A stretch of 64,000 bases of DNA from Saccharospirillum salsuginis (GCF_014651855.1 NZ_BMXR01000006.1:248001-312000); one strand, 5' to 3'. Shown: positions 1-8,462, counted from the stretch's first letter. Made by a program: numbers and translations. The notes: generated by a model not told the origin, from the sequence alone.

Positions 1-868
1 TTTCCTGGGCGTACATGTACTGGGCCATGGGGCTGGCGAGGAATTCCATCAGCTGGACGGCGGCGTCCCGGTTCGGGGCGTGCTGGGTCAGCGCCACGCC
101 GGAGATGAACATGTGGGCACCGCGGCCTTCCTGGTTGGGGAAGACGATGTTGACGGATTTGGCCCATTCGATCTGTTCCGGCTCTTCGGTGTTGGTGATC
201 ATTTTGCCGAAGTAGTAGCTGTTACCGAGAGCGAGGTCGCAGACGCCTTCCTTGATGGCTTTGACCTGGGCGCGGTCGTTGCCCTGGGGCTTGCGGGCGA
301 GGTTGTCTTTGAGGCCCTGCAGCCATTCTTCGGTGTATTCCTCGCCGTGGTGTTCGATCATGGAGGCGAACAGGGAGAGGTTGTAGTTGTGCTTGCCGCT
401 GCGGGTGCAGATGCGGCCTTCCCATTTCGGGTCGGCGAGCTCTTCGTAAGTGGTGATCTCGCCCGGCTGGACGCGGTCCTTCGAGGCGTAGATGACGCGG
501 GCGCGGGTGGTGAGGCCGAACCAGTGGTTGTCTTCGGCGCGGTATTGGGCCGGGATGGCGTCGGTCAGGACGTCGCTGTCGATGGCCTGGGTCAGGCCCT
601 TGGCGTAGGCGTCGGTGAGTACGCTGGTATTGGAGGTGAGCACCAGGTCGGCCGGGCTGTTGCGGCCTTCGGCTTCAAGGCGTTCAATCAGGCCGTTGCC
701 GTAGACGACGTTGATGTCGATCCCGGTCTGTTCGCTGAAGGCATCGAGCATGGGTTCGATCAGGAAGGCCTGACGATAGGAGTAGATGTTCACTTCCTGG
801 GCCTGGGCGACGCCGGTGCTGACGGCGGCAACCAGGGTCAAGGCGGAGAGTGACTTCAACAGTTTCAC
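1..868 (-). CDS. Ferric-iron ABC transporter periplasmic binding protein (partial, C-terminus off the window)
   Basis: Binds Fe(3+) in the periplasm for an FbpABC/FutABC-type importer. 289 codons are visible before the left edge; the family is about 340 residues, so roughly 50 are missing. The GTG start at 868 has a GGAG ribosome site nine bases upstream. Residues 1-23 are a signal peptide ending AQA, followed by EVNIYSYRQAFLIEPML, the typical start of the mature iron-binding family. The adjacent tyrosine pair in GNSYYFGKM matches the iron-coordinating tyrosines of FutA/FbpA proteins. A Fur-type operator lies about 35 bases upstream of the start, agreeing with an iron-uptake role. The permease and ATPase genes, if present, would lie to the left of the window. 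Confidence 0.9.
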   Translation of the reverse strand, partial: MKLLKSLSALTLVAAVSTGVAQAQEVNIYSYRQAFLIEPMLDAFSEQTGIDINVVYGNGLIERLEAEGRNSPADLVLTSNTSVLTDAYAKGLTQAIDSDVLTDAIPAQYRAEDNHWFGLTTRARVIYASKDRVQPGEITTYEELADPKWEGRICTRSGKHNYNLSLFASMIEHHGEEYTEEWLQGLKDNLARKPQGNDRAQVKAIKEGVCDLALGNSYYFGKMITNTEEPEQIEWAKSVNIVFPNQEGRGAHMFISGVALTQHAPNRDAAVQLMEFLASPMAQYMYAQE

Positions 869-902
869 GGGCGGTGACTCCAGTTGTGAGTAATTTTGAT
901 GT

Positions 903-917
903 TGATAAGTATTCTCA
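903..917 (-). promoter_or_regulatory. Probable Fur box upstream of the iron-binding protein gene
   Basis: Read on the minus strand the site is TGAGAATACTTATCA. It matches the 7-1-7 Fur consensus TGATAATNATTATCA at all but two positions (4 and 9). It sits just upstream of the GTG start of the ferric-iron binding protein, where Fur-Fe(2+) would block the promoter. The match is seen directly; Fur control is inferred from the match plus gene function. Confidence 0.75.
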
Positions 918-1062
918 CTTTGATTGGGGAGGGTGTCAAGTCGACAACCTTCCCGAACATTGACCTCCGTCAAGGCGCATTGTTTTTTGCTTTGTGAACT
1001 TGGCACTGGGCGCTGATTGGCTAGACTGGAGTCGGCGTCTCAAAGACCCCTGGAGGCTGTAG

Positions 1063-1488
1063 ATGATTCGGCACGCGACCAATACGGATTTTCGGGAACT
1101 GGCGGATATCTACCACGATGCCAGCTTGATCGCCCACCCCTTTATCGATCCGGCGTACGTTGCGGTCGACAAGGTCGCGCTGCAGCAGGATCGCCTTCCG
1201 TTGCAGGAGGCCTTCCTCTATGAAATACCCGGTGAAATCGCCGGTTACATCTCATTGACCGGGCCTCACATCAACGGCTTGTTCGTCAAGGTCGACCGCC
1301 AGCGACAGGGCATCGGCCGGGCACTGATCGAACATGCCAAACAGTTGCAGGACCATCTCGACGTCCGGGTTTTCCAGGAAAACTATTCCGCGCAGCGCTT
1401 CTACTACGCCATGGGGTTCGAGGTGGTGGAAGAGCGCAGTCACGTGCAGTTGCCGCATGATGAGTATTTGATGCGGTGGCCGGAGTGA
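1063..1488 (+). CDS. GNAT family N-acetyltransferase (YjaB/PhnO-like)
   Basis: A 141-residue single-domain GNAT enzyme that would transfer an acetyl group from acetyl-CoA to an unidentified amine. The acetyl-CoA binding loop is seen as V-D-R-Q-R-Q-G-I-G-R-A (near residues 77-87, the Q/RxxGxG/A motif), followed by the late-strand pattern NYSAQRFYYAMGF. The start ATG follows a GGAGG ribosome site. It is monocistronic, convergent with the lipoprotein gene to its right and divergent from the iron-binding protein gene to its left. The substrate cannot be read from the sequence. Confidence 0.85.
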   Translation: MIRHATNTDFRELADIYHDASLIAHPFIDPAYVAVDKVALQQDRLPLQEAFLYEIPGEIAGYISLTGPHINGLFVKVDRQRQGIGRALIEHAKQLQDHLDVRVFQENYSAQRFYYAMGFEVVEERSHVQLPHDEYLMRWPE

Positions 1489-1504
1489 GATAGATAGACA
1501 CCTC

Positions 1505-1600
1505 CCCTCTCCCCTAACGCCTCTCCCGAGGGGAGACCCTCTCCCCTAGCTCTCCCGAAGCGTCGGACCGCCCGCGGGAGAGAGTTAGGGAGAGGGATAA
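1505..1600. repeat. Inverted CT/GA-rich intergenic repeat between convergent genes
   Basis: Arms CCCTCTCCCC... (1537-1557) and CGGGAGAGAGTTAGGGAGAG... (1575-1596) are imperfectly complementary, and a further CTCTCCCC copy precedes them. The stem-loop lies between the 3' ends of two convergent genes, so it could act as a bidirectional terminator. The loop carries CCGAAGCGTCGGACCG, a 16-base module also found inside a different repeat at 22467-22482. Confidence 0.7.
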
Positions 1601-1608
1601 CCTATTCT

Positions 1609-3384
1609 TTACTCCCGAATCCGATAAACCGTCGTCGTCCCGCTCACCTCATTCGCGACAATCAACAACGCCTCACCGATCGGGCTCGCCTCCAGCGGCA
1701 CAAACCGCATGCCTTCCGGCGCCAGATCACCGGCATCGGCCAGGGTGGCTTCGGTCACTTCGCCATCCTCGGTCGCTTCAACGGCATTGAAGTTGCGGTT
1801 GTTGACGTAGTCCAGGTACTGAACGTTCATCGGGTCGGTCACATCGGCCACGATAAATCCGCCCATGCGCTCCAGCCCCACAAACGCCAGGGTACGGTCA
1901 CCCAGTCGACCGAGGGTCAGCGCTTCCGGTTCGGGCCCTTTGTTGTCGCTGCGGTCGTCGATGGCCAGTTCGTTGTCGGTGGTGTTGAAGAAATCCGGAT
2001 GCGCTTCGGCGGTGATGCGTTCGAGCAGGTCGCCGGAGTCGTACACTTGCTGACCGATGCTGTCGAAGATGGCGAACGAGCGGGCGCCGAAGGCGTACAC
2101 CTCGTCATAGTCGCCATCGCCGTCGGTATCACCGCGTACCGAAAGCATTTTCAGATCGCCGATGGCCGAGAGCGAGTGCGCGCTGCTGTCCAGTTCGACA
2201 TCGCCGATTTCGGTTTCGTCGGTGTAGGCCAGGCAGCCGTCGTCTTCGTCGTAGTCATAGATCCCATTGGGCAGGGGGCCGGTGCAGTCGGCTTCGCTGT
2301 CCACGTCGAAGAAGTATTCCCGCGCATCGCCTTCGTTCGCGGTGATGATGTAGTCCTCGCCATTGACCCGGTAGGCCGCGATGGAGTCCGGATGATAGGT
2401 GCCGAACAGCTTTTCGTGGGTGTGCAGGTTGGCGACTTCGTCGTCCTTGTTCGCATCGAGGGCGTTACCGGCCAGGCTGTGGTCCTTGAAGCCCAGCGGG
2501 AACAGACCGGTGACGCGCGGCTCACCGGTCAGGCTGATGCGGGCCAGGGCGTTGTTTTCCTGCAGCGACACATAGGCGGTGCGGGAGTCGTCACTGACGG
2601 TGATGTATTCCGGCTCCAGATCCTGGGACAGGCGGGTGTAGCCCGGGTCCGGGTTGTTGCCGGTGATGATGTCCGGGTGGTGGTTGTCGTCGAAGGCATT
2701 GAAGTTCAGTTGAATGCCAAGGTCCGCGGGTTCGCCGAGGTTGATCGGAATAACGGTGACGCTGCCTTCCGGGTCGATCATGTAGTCGTCGCTGGGCTCG
2801 CCTTCATTAGCGACCAGTGCGAAACGTCCGCTGGGCGAGAACGTCACCATGTCCGGCAGGGCGCCGGCTTGCACGGCCTTGATGAAGGTGGTGTCGCCTT
2901 TGGCGTTCAGTTGGTAGAACAACACCGCACCGCGGTCGACTTTGTTGTCGTTCTCGACCGCGATGGCCAGCATATTGCCATGAACCGCCAGGCTGTTGGC
3001 CCCGCCGATAACGACCTTCTTGTGACCCGTGTACGGGTCGGCGACCCAGACCTGATCGGGCACGTCGCCGCGACGCTCGCCCAGGTTGTTCAGGCGTATC
3101 GGATCGGCGGCGGCCTCATTCGGCAGGCGGTTCAGGCTCACGGCGGTGATCTCGCCGGTGGCGCCGTTGGTCAGGTAGGCGAAACCGGAATATTCGTGGT
3201 AAGCGACGATTTCGGCCGCGCTCTCATCGAAGATGCCGCTGGTGTGCCGGCCGATGACGTCGATGGTCAGGGAACCGGATTGGGTGGTGGGAGCGGCGTC
3301 GGTTGATTCGGTGGTCGGGTTGGAACTGCAGGCGGTCAGGGCCAGACCGGCCGTGACGGCCACGAAAAGCGGCTTCAGACTCAT
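1609..3384 (-). CDS. Choice-of-anchor I family lipoprotein (beta-propeller-like)
   Basis: 591 residues. The N-terminus MSLKPLFVAVTAGLALTAC carries a lipobox (LTAC, Cys19), so the mature protein is predicted to be lipidated. The body has the repeated blade-like strands and signatures of the choice-of-anchor I family (related to phytase/alkaline-phosphatase-associated propellers): EPEYITVSDDSRTAYVSLQENNA, ANEGDAREYF and GPEPEALTLG. Several Asp-rich segments (DTDGDGDYDEVY near residues 420-430) look like calcium-binding loops. The start ATG is preceded by AGGAG. Enzymatic activity has not been established for most members, so none is assigned. The gene is monocistronic. Confidence 0.8.
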   Translation of the reverse strand: MSLKPLFVAVTAGLALTACSSNPTTESTDAAPTTQSGSLTIDVIGRHTSGIFDESAAEIVAYHEYSGFAYLTNGATGEITAVSLNRLPNEAAADPIRLNNLGERRGDVPDQVWVADPYTGHKKVVIGGANSLAVHGNMLAIAVENDNKVDRGAVLFYQLNAKGDTTFIKAVQAGALPDMVTFSPSGRFALVANEGEPSDDYMIDPEGSVTVIPINLGEPADLGIQLNFNAFDDNHHPDIITGNNPDPGYTRLSQDLEPEYITVSDDSRTAYVSLQENNALARISLTGEPRVTGLFPLGFKDHSLAGNALDANKDDEVANLHTHEKLFGTYHPDSIAAYRVNGEDYIITANEGDAREYFFDVDSEADCTGPLPNGIYDYDEDDGCLAYTDETEIGDVELDSSAHSLSAIGDLKMLSVRGDTDGDGDYDEVYAFGARSFAIFDSIGQQVYDSGDLLERITAEAHPDFFNTTDNELAIDDRSDNKGPEPEALTLGRLGDRTLAFVGLERMGGFIVADVTDPMNVQYLDYVNNRNFNAVEATEDGEVTEATLADAGDLAPEGMRFVPLEASPIGEALLIVANEVSGTTTVYRIRE

Positions 3385-3607
3385 GGTGAACTCCTGTTCG
3401 AGACTGTGTTTGGGATGTTTTGGTGCGAATTCACCCTAAAGCCGAAATGTGACTGTTCTGCGAAGGAACGATGACGATGGAAGCGAATCTGAATTGTCGA
3501 TGTCGCGTACAGTGCGCAACGCGCCGTCCCAGTGCGTCGTAGGCGTCGCCCTGCAGAAGCATCTGCCGTACACTGAATGGCTGTGATGAACGATCAAAGG
3601 AGCGGTT

Positions 3608-4225
3608 ATGACTCTGGCTACCTGGCTCACCGTGGTCAGCATTTGCATTCTGGGCGCCATGTCCCCCGGCCCCTCACTGGCGGTAGTGCTCAAGCAAACC
3701 CTGGGCGGTGGTCGTCGCAACGGCGTCGTCGTTGCCTTAACGCACGGCCTGGGCGTCGGACTGTACGCCTTACTGAGCATCATCGGCCTGGCGGCCGTGA
3801 TCACCGCGTCACCGCTCGCGTTCAGCATTCTGCAGTGGGGCGGGGCGCTCTATTTGGCGTGGCTCGGTGTGAAAGGGCTGACGGCCAAACGCTCGGATGA
3901 CTCAGACCTGCCGGAAGTACCGACCACCACCAGCGCCGCACGCGACGGCTTCCTGGTCGTCTTCCTCAACCCCAAGATCGCCGTCTTCTTCATCGCCCTG
4001 TTCAGTCAGGTAGTGGGCGTGGACACCTCCTTCATCGCCAAACTCGGCTACGCCGCCACCGCCATGATCATCGACGGCGGCTGGTACCTCATCGTAGCCT
4101 GGCTCTTCTCCAACCCACGCTGGCTGCACCGGCTGCAACAACACAGCGTCTGGTTCGAACGCATATTCGGCACCATCCTGATAGCCCTCGCAGGCCGACT
4201 GGTAGTAGGAATGCTAAAAGCCTGA
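3608..4225 (+). CDS. LysE/RhtB family amino-acid exporter
   Basis: A 205-residue inner-membrane protein with about six hydrophobic segments. It begins with the family's signature GAMSPGPSLAVVLKQTL (residues 16-32), which contains the conserved PGP turn, and has the second-half motif FLNPKIAVFFIALF. Members export amino acids or their derivatives by proton exchange. The ATG follows AAAGGAG by five bases. It stands alone between a divergent lipoprotein gene and a repeat cluster; no regulator is adjacent in the same direction, so the substrate is open. Confidence 0.88.
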   Translation: MTLATWLTVVSICILGAMSPGPSLAVVLKQTLGGGRRNGVVVALTHGLGVGLYALLSIIGLAAVITASPLAFSILQWGGALYLAWLGVKGLTAKRSDDSDLPEVPTTTSAARDGFLVVFLNPKIAVFFIALFSQVVGVDTSFIAKLGYAATAMIIDGGWYLIVAWLFSNPRWLHRLQQHSVWFERIFGTILIALAGRLVVGMLKA

Positions 4226-4231
4226 TTAAAT

Positions 4232-4267
4232 CGTAGGTTGGATTAGCGCGCGAGCGCGTAATCCAAC
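4232..4267. repeat. Repeat family A copy (GTAGGTTGGATTAG / CGTAATCCAAC palindrome)
   Basis: CGTAGGTTGGATTA is followed by GCGCGCGAGCGCG and TAATCCAAC, so the ends pair (GTTGGATTA with TAATCCAAC) and the middle GCGCGC/GCGCG also pairs. The same ends recur at 5484, 5557, 22367, 22446 and 55488. It is intergenic only. Confidence 0.85.
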
Positions 4268-4310
4268 AACCAAACCGAACCCTCAAAGCAGCCTGTGCCA
4301 ACGAGCTCTC

Positions 4311-4423
4311 GTAGGGTGGGCACCGCCCACCAAGGAAGAATAAATTAATTCCGACTGGTCTCCTGGCTAAACGTTGACTATGGCGCCTACCCACCAAAAA
4401 CAGGTGGGCCGTGCCCACCCTAC
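4311..4423. repeat. Repeat family B inverted pair (GTAGGGTGGGC...)
   Basis: One unit (4311-4332) reads GTAGGGTGGGCACCGCCCAC; the facing unit (4403-4423) reads GGTGGGCCGTGCCCACCCTA. Each is a small palindrome and together they form an inverted pair enclosing about 70 bases. The same arrangement and size recur at 32074-32205 and 55336-55455. It lies between the LysE gene and the 3' end of the LysR gene. Confidence 0.85.
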
Positions 4424-4447
4424 AAGACCCGTCGCCGCTAGACTCGA

Positions 4448-5332
4448 CTATTCTCCGGCCCCCCCAACCGACCCCTCAAAAACCAACCCCCTCAACACCT
4501 CAATCAACCCCCGATCCCGCGCCTGCAAATACACCTGCTTACGACAAACCAAAGTCGCCGGCCGACTCAACCCCTCCACCCCCAAATCCAAACTGCAATC
4601 AAGCACGTTCAAAGCCACAGCCACCCCTTTCGGCACCAACGCATGCCCCCACCCGGACAAGGCCAACCGCGCCGCCGCGAACGACGACTCCACCGGCCAG
4701 CGCGGCTCCAGCTTCAACCGCAGCGCCTGACTGCGCAAGCCCTGCCAGGTGTTCGACTTCTCCTCAATACACAACACCGGCAACGCCTTCAACGTTTCCC
4801 GTTCGCGCCCCAACGCCGCCAGATCCCCCGATCGCGCCACCAGAACCATCGGCTCATCCAGCAGTTTTTCCGCCACAAGTCCCGTCTGATTGGGCAACTG
4901 ACCCGCACATAAGCCAAACGGGTACAGACCGGCCTGCACCTTATCCACAATGGTCGGCGAGCGATGCGTGTGGATGTGAATATCCAACTCCGGCAACGCC
5001 TCGCGCAGCGCCACCAATAAGGGTGCCCCCCAGGAACTGAGAATGGCCTCGGACACCGCAATGCTCAATTGCTCCCGTGCATCCGAATGCCGCCGCGACA
5101 GCACGGTATTCAAATCCGCCATCAGGGGCGCTACTTCATCAACCAGGGCCTGACCCTCGGCCGTCAGCACCGTACGCCGCCCCTCTCGGCGAATGAGCCG
5201 CTTACCGAGCTGATGCTCCAATTGACCAATGCGCTTGCTGACCGCCGACTGACTGACCCGCAACGACAACGCCGCGGCACTCATCGTACCGTGCCGAACC
5301 AGCGCCAGCAGCGCGTCCAGTTGAGTGAACAT
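4448..5332 (-). CDS. LysR family transcriptional regulator
   Basis: 294 residues, the usual LysR size. Residues 1-60 form the winged helix-turn-helix (ALSLRVSQSAVSKRIGQLEHQLGKRLIRREGRR), with the effector-binding domain following. Members bind a small molecule and often regulate the divergently transcribed neighbour. That neighbour is the TauE/SafE exporter gene, whose start lies about 310 bases away, but the gap is filled with repeats, so the link is only a guess. The coding region is richer in C runs than its neighbours. Confidence 0.9.
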   Translation of the reverse strand: MFTQLDALLALVRHGTMSAAALSLRVSQSAVSKRIGQLEHQLGKRLIRREGRRTVLTAEGQALVDEVAPLMADLNTVLSRRHSDAREQLSIAVSEAILSSWGAPLLVALREALPELDIHIHTHRSPTIVDKVQAGLYPFGLCAGQLPNQTGLVAEKLLDEPMVLVARSGDLAALGRERETLKALPVLCIEEKSNTWQGLRSQALRLKLEPRWPVESSFAAARLALSGWGHALVPKGVAVALNVLDCSLDLGVEGLSRPATLVCRKQVYLQARDRGLIEVLRGLVFEGSVGGAGE

Positions 5333-5448
5333 AGCATTCCAAACGGGAAACTGTATCTAGCCTATTATTCGCTTTTTTCAATCATCTGCCCACCCGATAC
5401 TAACGCAAAAGCCAAACAAACAACCCGTAAAGAACAACGCCAATCACA

Positions 5449-5594
5449 GTAGGGTGCGCACCGCGCACCAAAACGACAAGTTACGTAGGTTGGATTAGCC
5501 GATAGGCGTAATCCAACATCATGCCAATGGCGTTGATATCGCCAAAGCCACCATCGTCGGATTACGGCCCTTCGGACCTAATCCGACCTACGGG
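5449..5594. repeat. Intergenic repeat cluster: one family B variant and two family A units
   Basis: This fills most of the 309-base gap between the LysR and TauE genes. It contains a B-type variant GTAGGGTGCGCACCGCGCAC (5449-5469), an A unit (5484-5517, GTAGGTTGGATTAGCC..GGCGTAATCCAAC) and a second A unit in the opposite arrangement (5557-5594, TCGGATTACGG...CCTAATCCGACC). In the last unit the pairing bases are changed on both arms (GGATTA/TAATCC kept, TCGG/CCGA new). No coding potential is seen here. Confidence 0.8.
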
Positions 5595-5641
5595 ATGCTG
5601 GAGGGGACCACCCACCAACAACCAACAACAGGAGTAAAACC

Positions 5642-6373
5642 ATGTGGATCGCCATCGTCACCGCCATGGCCTTAACCAGCTTCCTCTCCGGCATCCTAGG
5701 CATGGGCGGCGGCATCATCCTCATGGGTGTCCTCGTCCTCATGCTCCCCCTGGCCTCCGCCATGGTCCTCCACGCCCTCTCTCAGATCTCAGCCAACGGC
5801 ATCCGCGCCTGGCTGCACCGCGACCACATTCATTGGGGCGTATTGCGCTGGTACATCCTCGGCGGCCTGCTCATGCTCGGCCTGTTTTTCTTCCTTTGGT
5901 TCGAAGTCCAAAAAGCCTGGTTCTTCATCGGCCTCGGCACAATGGCCCTGGCCAACAACGTCGTCCCGCGTTCACTGAACATCGACGTCACCCGTCGCCC
6001 CCAGGCCACCTTATGCGGCGCACTGGTCACCGGCTGCCAACTGTTCGTCGGCGTGGCCGGCACCATCCTCGACATCTTCTTCGTCAACTCCCGGCTCGAC
6101 CGCTACCAGATCGTTGCCACCAAGGCCGTCACCCAGACCAGTGGCCACATCATGAAACTGATCTTCTATGGCAGCGTGATCGCCATGGACTACGAAACCC
6201 TCGCCATACCGCTGTGGGTCTACATCGCCGTCGTGCCCATGGCCTTCATCGGCACCCGCCTTGGCGCCGAGATATTGCACCGCATCAACGACACCCAATT
6301 CCGGCTGTACACCCGCTGGCTGCTTAATGCTGTGGGCGTAATCTACCTGGGGCGCGGAGTCCTCCTGCTGTAA
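5642..6373 (+). CDS. TauE/SafE (DUF81) family sulfite/organo-anion exporter
   Basis: A 243-residue inner-membrane protein with about eight hydrophobic segments arranged as two related halves. The first half opens with SFLSGILGMGGGIILMG, the glycine-rich family signature. Characterised members export sulfite, sulfoacetate or related anions; the substrate here is not determinable. ATG follows CAGGAG with a good spacing. The divergent LysR gene is the nearest regulator. Confidence 0.87.
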   Translation: MWIAIVTAMALTSFLSGILGMGGGIILMGVLVLMLPLASAMVLHALSQISANGIRAWLHRDHIHWGVLRWYILGGLLMLGLFFFLWFEVQKAWFFIGLGTMALANNVVPRSLNIDVTRRPQATLCGALVTGCQLFVGVAGTILDIFFVNSRLDRYQIVATKAVTQTSGHIMKLIFYGSVIAMDYETLAIPLWVYIAVVPMAFIGTRLGAEILHRINDTQFRLYTRWLLNAVGVIYLGRGVLLL

Positions 6374-6389
6374 CCCGCGCTCATCTACC

Positions 6390-6413
6390 GTAGGAGCGCA
6401 CGCCGTGCGCGAC
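6390..6413. repeat. Short palindromic repeat GTAGGAGCGCACGCCGTGCG
   Basis: A hairpin GCGCAC-gcc-GTGCGC preceded by GTAGGA, downstream of the exporter gene. It resembles the 'GTAGGAGC' palindromes common in Pseudomonas-like genomes and may help end transcription. The rest of the 304-base gap to the next gene shows nothing beyond the short reading frame described separately. Confidence 0.5.
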
Positions 6414-6588
6414 CTTCCCCAGACCCGGCTATACTCCCAACCGGACGCCTTTGGTTTGGCACTTGGGACGGTCGATGGTGATCCGGGTTGCAAGCCGTTG
6501 CGTCACGTCATGGTCTGTTCAAAAGCACTGTGGTTCGACATAACCGATGATTTGCCTCTATCCGATAACACCGCACCCAGTGACTAGG

Positions 6589-6681
6589 ATGTACCGACAG
6601 ACAGCAGCGTTGCTACACCAACATGGGGGACACTTGCTTAACCCAGAGGGTGTAGACCAGGCCATTCAGGTGGGAAAATGA
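6589..6681 (+). CDS. Possible 30-codon upstream peptide coupled to an acetyltransferase gene
   Basis: ATG at 6589 opens a frame reading MYRQTAALLHQHGGHLLNPE and ten further residues; its TGA overlaps the ATG of the following GNAT gene as ATGA. No ribosome site precedes it. It could be a leader peptide, the remnant of a longer gene, or chance. Confidence 0.2.
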   Translation: MYRQTAALLHQHGGHLLNPEGVDQAIQVGK

Positions 6682-7193
6682 GTCAGTATAGCGTGCGCCA
6701 TGCCAAACCCGGGGAGCTGTCGGCACTCATCGCGATTGACGACGCCGCGAGCCGCCTGTATGAAACTGTTGGTATCACCTTCGACATGGCGGACGACCAC
6801 CCGTTCGTGGTGGCGGAGTCCGAACGTTGGGCTCGCGCCATAGAGCAGGGGGCTGCGTTTGTGGCGGTCGAATCTGGGGAGTCTCCCGTCGGGTTCATCG
6901 CGTTAAAGCGTGTCGACAATGAACCGTATCTCGATCAACTGTCAGTACACCCGGATCACATGCGGCAGGGGTTGGGGGCCCGGTTGCTGAGCCAGGCTAT
7001 TCAGTGGAGCGGTGACCACCCGCTGTGGCTAACCACCTATGCTCATGTGCAGTGGAATAAGCCGTTCTACGAGCGATATGGCTTTTATCAGGTTCCCGCG
7101 AATCTGTGCGGACCGGAGCTCCTGGCCATTCTCGACGGGCAGCGTGTCGCGCTTCCGGAACCCGATCAGCGGATCGCGATGGTCCGGACTTAG
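6678..7193 (+). CDS. GNAT family N-acetyltransferase
   Basis: 171 residues with the GNAT core: strand 4 LDQLSVHPDHMRQGLGARLL (residues about 88-107), including the acetyl-CoA binding R-Q-G-L-G-A loop, then NKPFYERYGF near the C-terminus. It acetylates an unknown substrate. ATG is preceded by GTGGGAAA, a weak ribosome site, and overlaps the stop of a possible short upstream frame. It is alone in its transcription unit. Confidence 0.85.
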   Translation: MSQYSVRHAKPGELSALIAIDDAASRLYETVGITFDMADDHPFVVAESERWARAIEQGAAFVAVESGESPVGFIALKRVDNEPYLDQLSVHPDHMRQGLGARLLSQAIQWSGDHPLWLTTYAHVQWNKPFYERYGFYQVPANLCGPELLAILDGQRVALPEPDQRIAMVRT

Positions 7194-7312
7194 ATCGTGG
7201 GCTGCAATAGCCCGATCGGCACCGGAATCCCTACTGACAATTCCTGACACACCGGCGTACTATAGTGACATCTCCTCAATAATCGCCGCAGCGTCGGCAT
7301 AAGGAGACTGTC

Positions 7313-7717
7313 ATGGAAAGCCCATCCATCATGAACCACGTGTCTATCGGATCCAACAACATCGAGCAGGCGCTCCCCTTTTACGATGCTGTATTGGCTA
7401 CTTTAGGGGCCAAGCGCCAAATCGATATCCCCGGCATCGGGGCGGCCTACGGGAAGCTCTTTCCGGAGTTCTGGGTGCAACAAACTCATGACGGGCAGCC
7501 AGCTGGAACGGCGAATGGGGTTCACTTCGCGTTTAATGCGGAATCCAAGGCGGATGTCGACCGGTTTTACCAGGCCGCATTGGCGGCCGGTGCTAGGGAT
7601 GAAGGCGAACCGGGTCCTCGTGAGATGTATGGCCCCGCGTATTACGGGTGTTTTGTGCGCGATCTCGAAGGCCACAAAATAGAAGCCACCTTCTGGGATG
7701 AAACGCTTCACGAATGA
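7313..7717 (+). CDS. VOC family protein (glyoxalase/dioxygenase-like fold)
   Basis: 134 residues, one VOC module made of paired beta-alpha-beta-beta-beta units. It starts MNHVSIGSNNIEQALPFYDA (from residue 5), as in many glyoxalase/bleomycin-resistance relatives. His7 of that motif, the late glutamate in GHKIEATFWDE and the central HFAFNAES are at positions normally used for metal ligands. AAGGAG precedes the ATG. Its stop overlaps the start of the WYL regulator (ATGA), so the two are translated together. The substrate is unknown. Confidence 0.85.
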   Translation: MESPSIMNHVSIGSNNIEQALPFYDAVLATLGAKRQIDIPGIGAAYGKLFPEFWVQQTHDGQPAGTANGVHFAFNAESKADVDRFYQAALAAGARDEGEPGPREMYGPAYYGCFVRDLEGHKIEATFWDETLHE

Positions 7718-8421
7718 CCAAAGCGGAACGCCTGCTCGCTATTCTAACCTACCTGCGCGGCCGCCATCGGGCGGTCCGCGCCCAGCAGTTGGCGGACCAT
7801 CTGAATGTCTCGGTGCGCACCATTTACCGGGACATAGAGTCGTTGGCGTTGCAGGGTGTGGACATCCAAGGTGAAGCCGGTGTTGGGTATCGGCTGAGTG
7901 AGGGGGACAGTCTACCGCCGCTCAGTTTTACCGTGGATGAACTGGAAGCGCTCACGTTCGGTGCACGCCTGGTAAAGGCCTGCGCCGACCCTGAATTGAC
8001 TCAAGCCCTGGATCAGGCCCTGCAAAAGATCCGTTCCGTATTACCCGCCAAAAAGCAGCACGAGATTGAGCGACGCCGAGCCCCAATGCTGGTGGCCACT
8101 CAGATCGACACCAGCCTTTCCCGCTATGCCAGTGATATTCGCCATGCCATTCAACAGGAACGTCTGGTCCAATTTGGTTACCGCGATGAACACGGTACCG
8201 AGACGGAGCGGCGGGTCCAACCCCTGGGGTTGGTGTATTGGGGCTATTGCTGGCACCTGGTGGGTTGGTGCCTGCTGCGCGAAGACTACCGGGTGTTTCG
8301 GCTGGACCGGCTGCAGAGCCTGTTGGAACTGGAACAGCCGTTCTGTCGAGAGGATGTCAGCATGGGCGATTACCTGTCGCAATATGCACCCGACGCACAA
8401 ACCGATTTCTGGGCATTGTGA
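7714..8421 (+). CDS. YafY-type HTH/WYL-domain transcriptional regulator
   Basis: 235 residues. The N-terminal helix-turn-helix (residues 17-55: VRAQQLADHLNVSVRTIYRD) is followed by a WYL ligand-sensing domain (residues about 140-220) with the family's YWGYCWHLVGWCLLREDYRVFRLDR region. WYL regulators respond to nucleic-acid fragments or small ligands in other systems. It is translationally coupled to the VOC gene and probably regulates that small operon, which is an inference from position. Confidence 0.88.
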   Translation: MTKAERLLAILTYLRGRHRAVRAQQLADHLNVSVRTIYRDIESLALQGVDIQGEAGVGYRLSEGDSLPPLSFTVDELEALTFGARLVKACADPELTQALDQALQKIRSVLPAKKQHEIERRRAPMLVATQIDTSLSRYASDIRHAIQQERLVQFGYRDEHGTETERRVQPLGLVYWGYCWHLVGWCLLREDYRVFRLDRLQSLLELEQPFCREDVSMGDYLSQYAPDAQTDFWAL

Positions 8422-8462
8422 TAGCCACAGGGGGCTGCCGACGGGGGCTCGGCCTTGCTGGA

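Noticed and set aside
80..853. Long plus-strand open frame opposite the iron-binding protein gene
   Set aside because: Its translation is rich in Val/Gly/Asp with no family features, as expected for the complement of a GC-rich gene; the minus frame has a signal peptide, ribosome site and family motifs.
1999..3306. 435-codon plus-strand open frame
   Set aside because: It is antisense to the choice-of-anchor I lipoprotein gene, which has a lipobox and ribosome site. The plus-strand product is low-complexity Val/Gly/Asp.
4232..5594. Repeats considered as a CRISPR array
   Set aside because: Unit spacing is irregular, units are palindromic and of different families, there are no uniform spacers and no cas genes nearby.
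6405..6587. 60-codon frame after the TauE/SafE gene
   Set aside because: No ribosome site, no family features and its start lies in the GTAGGAGC palindrome.
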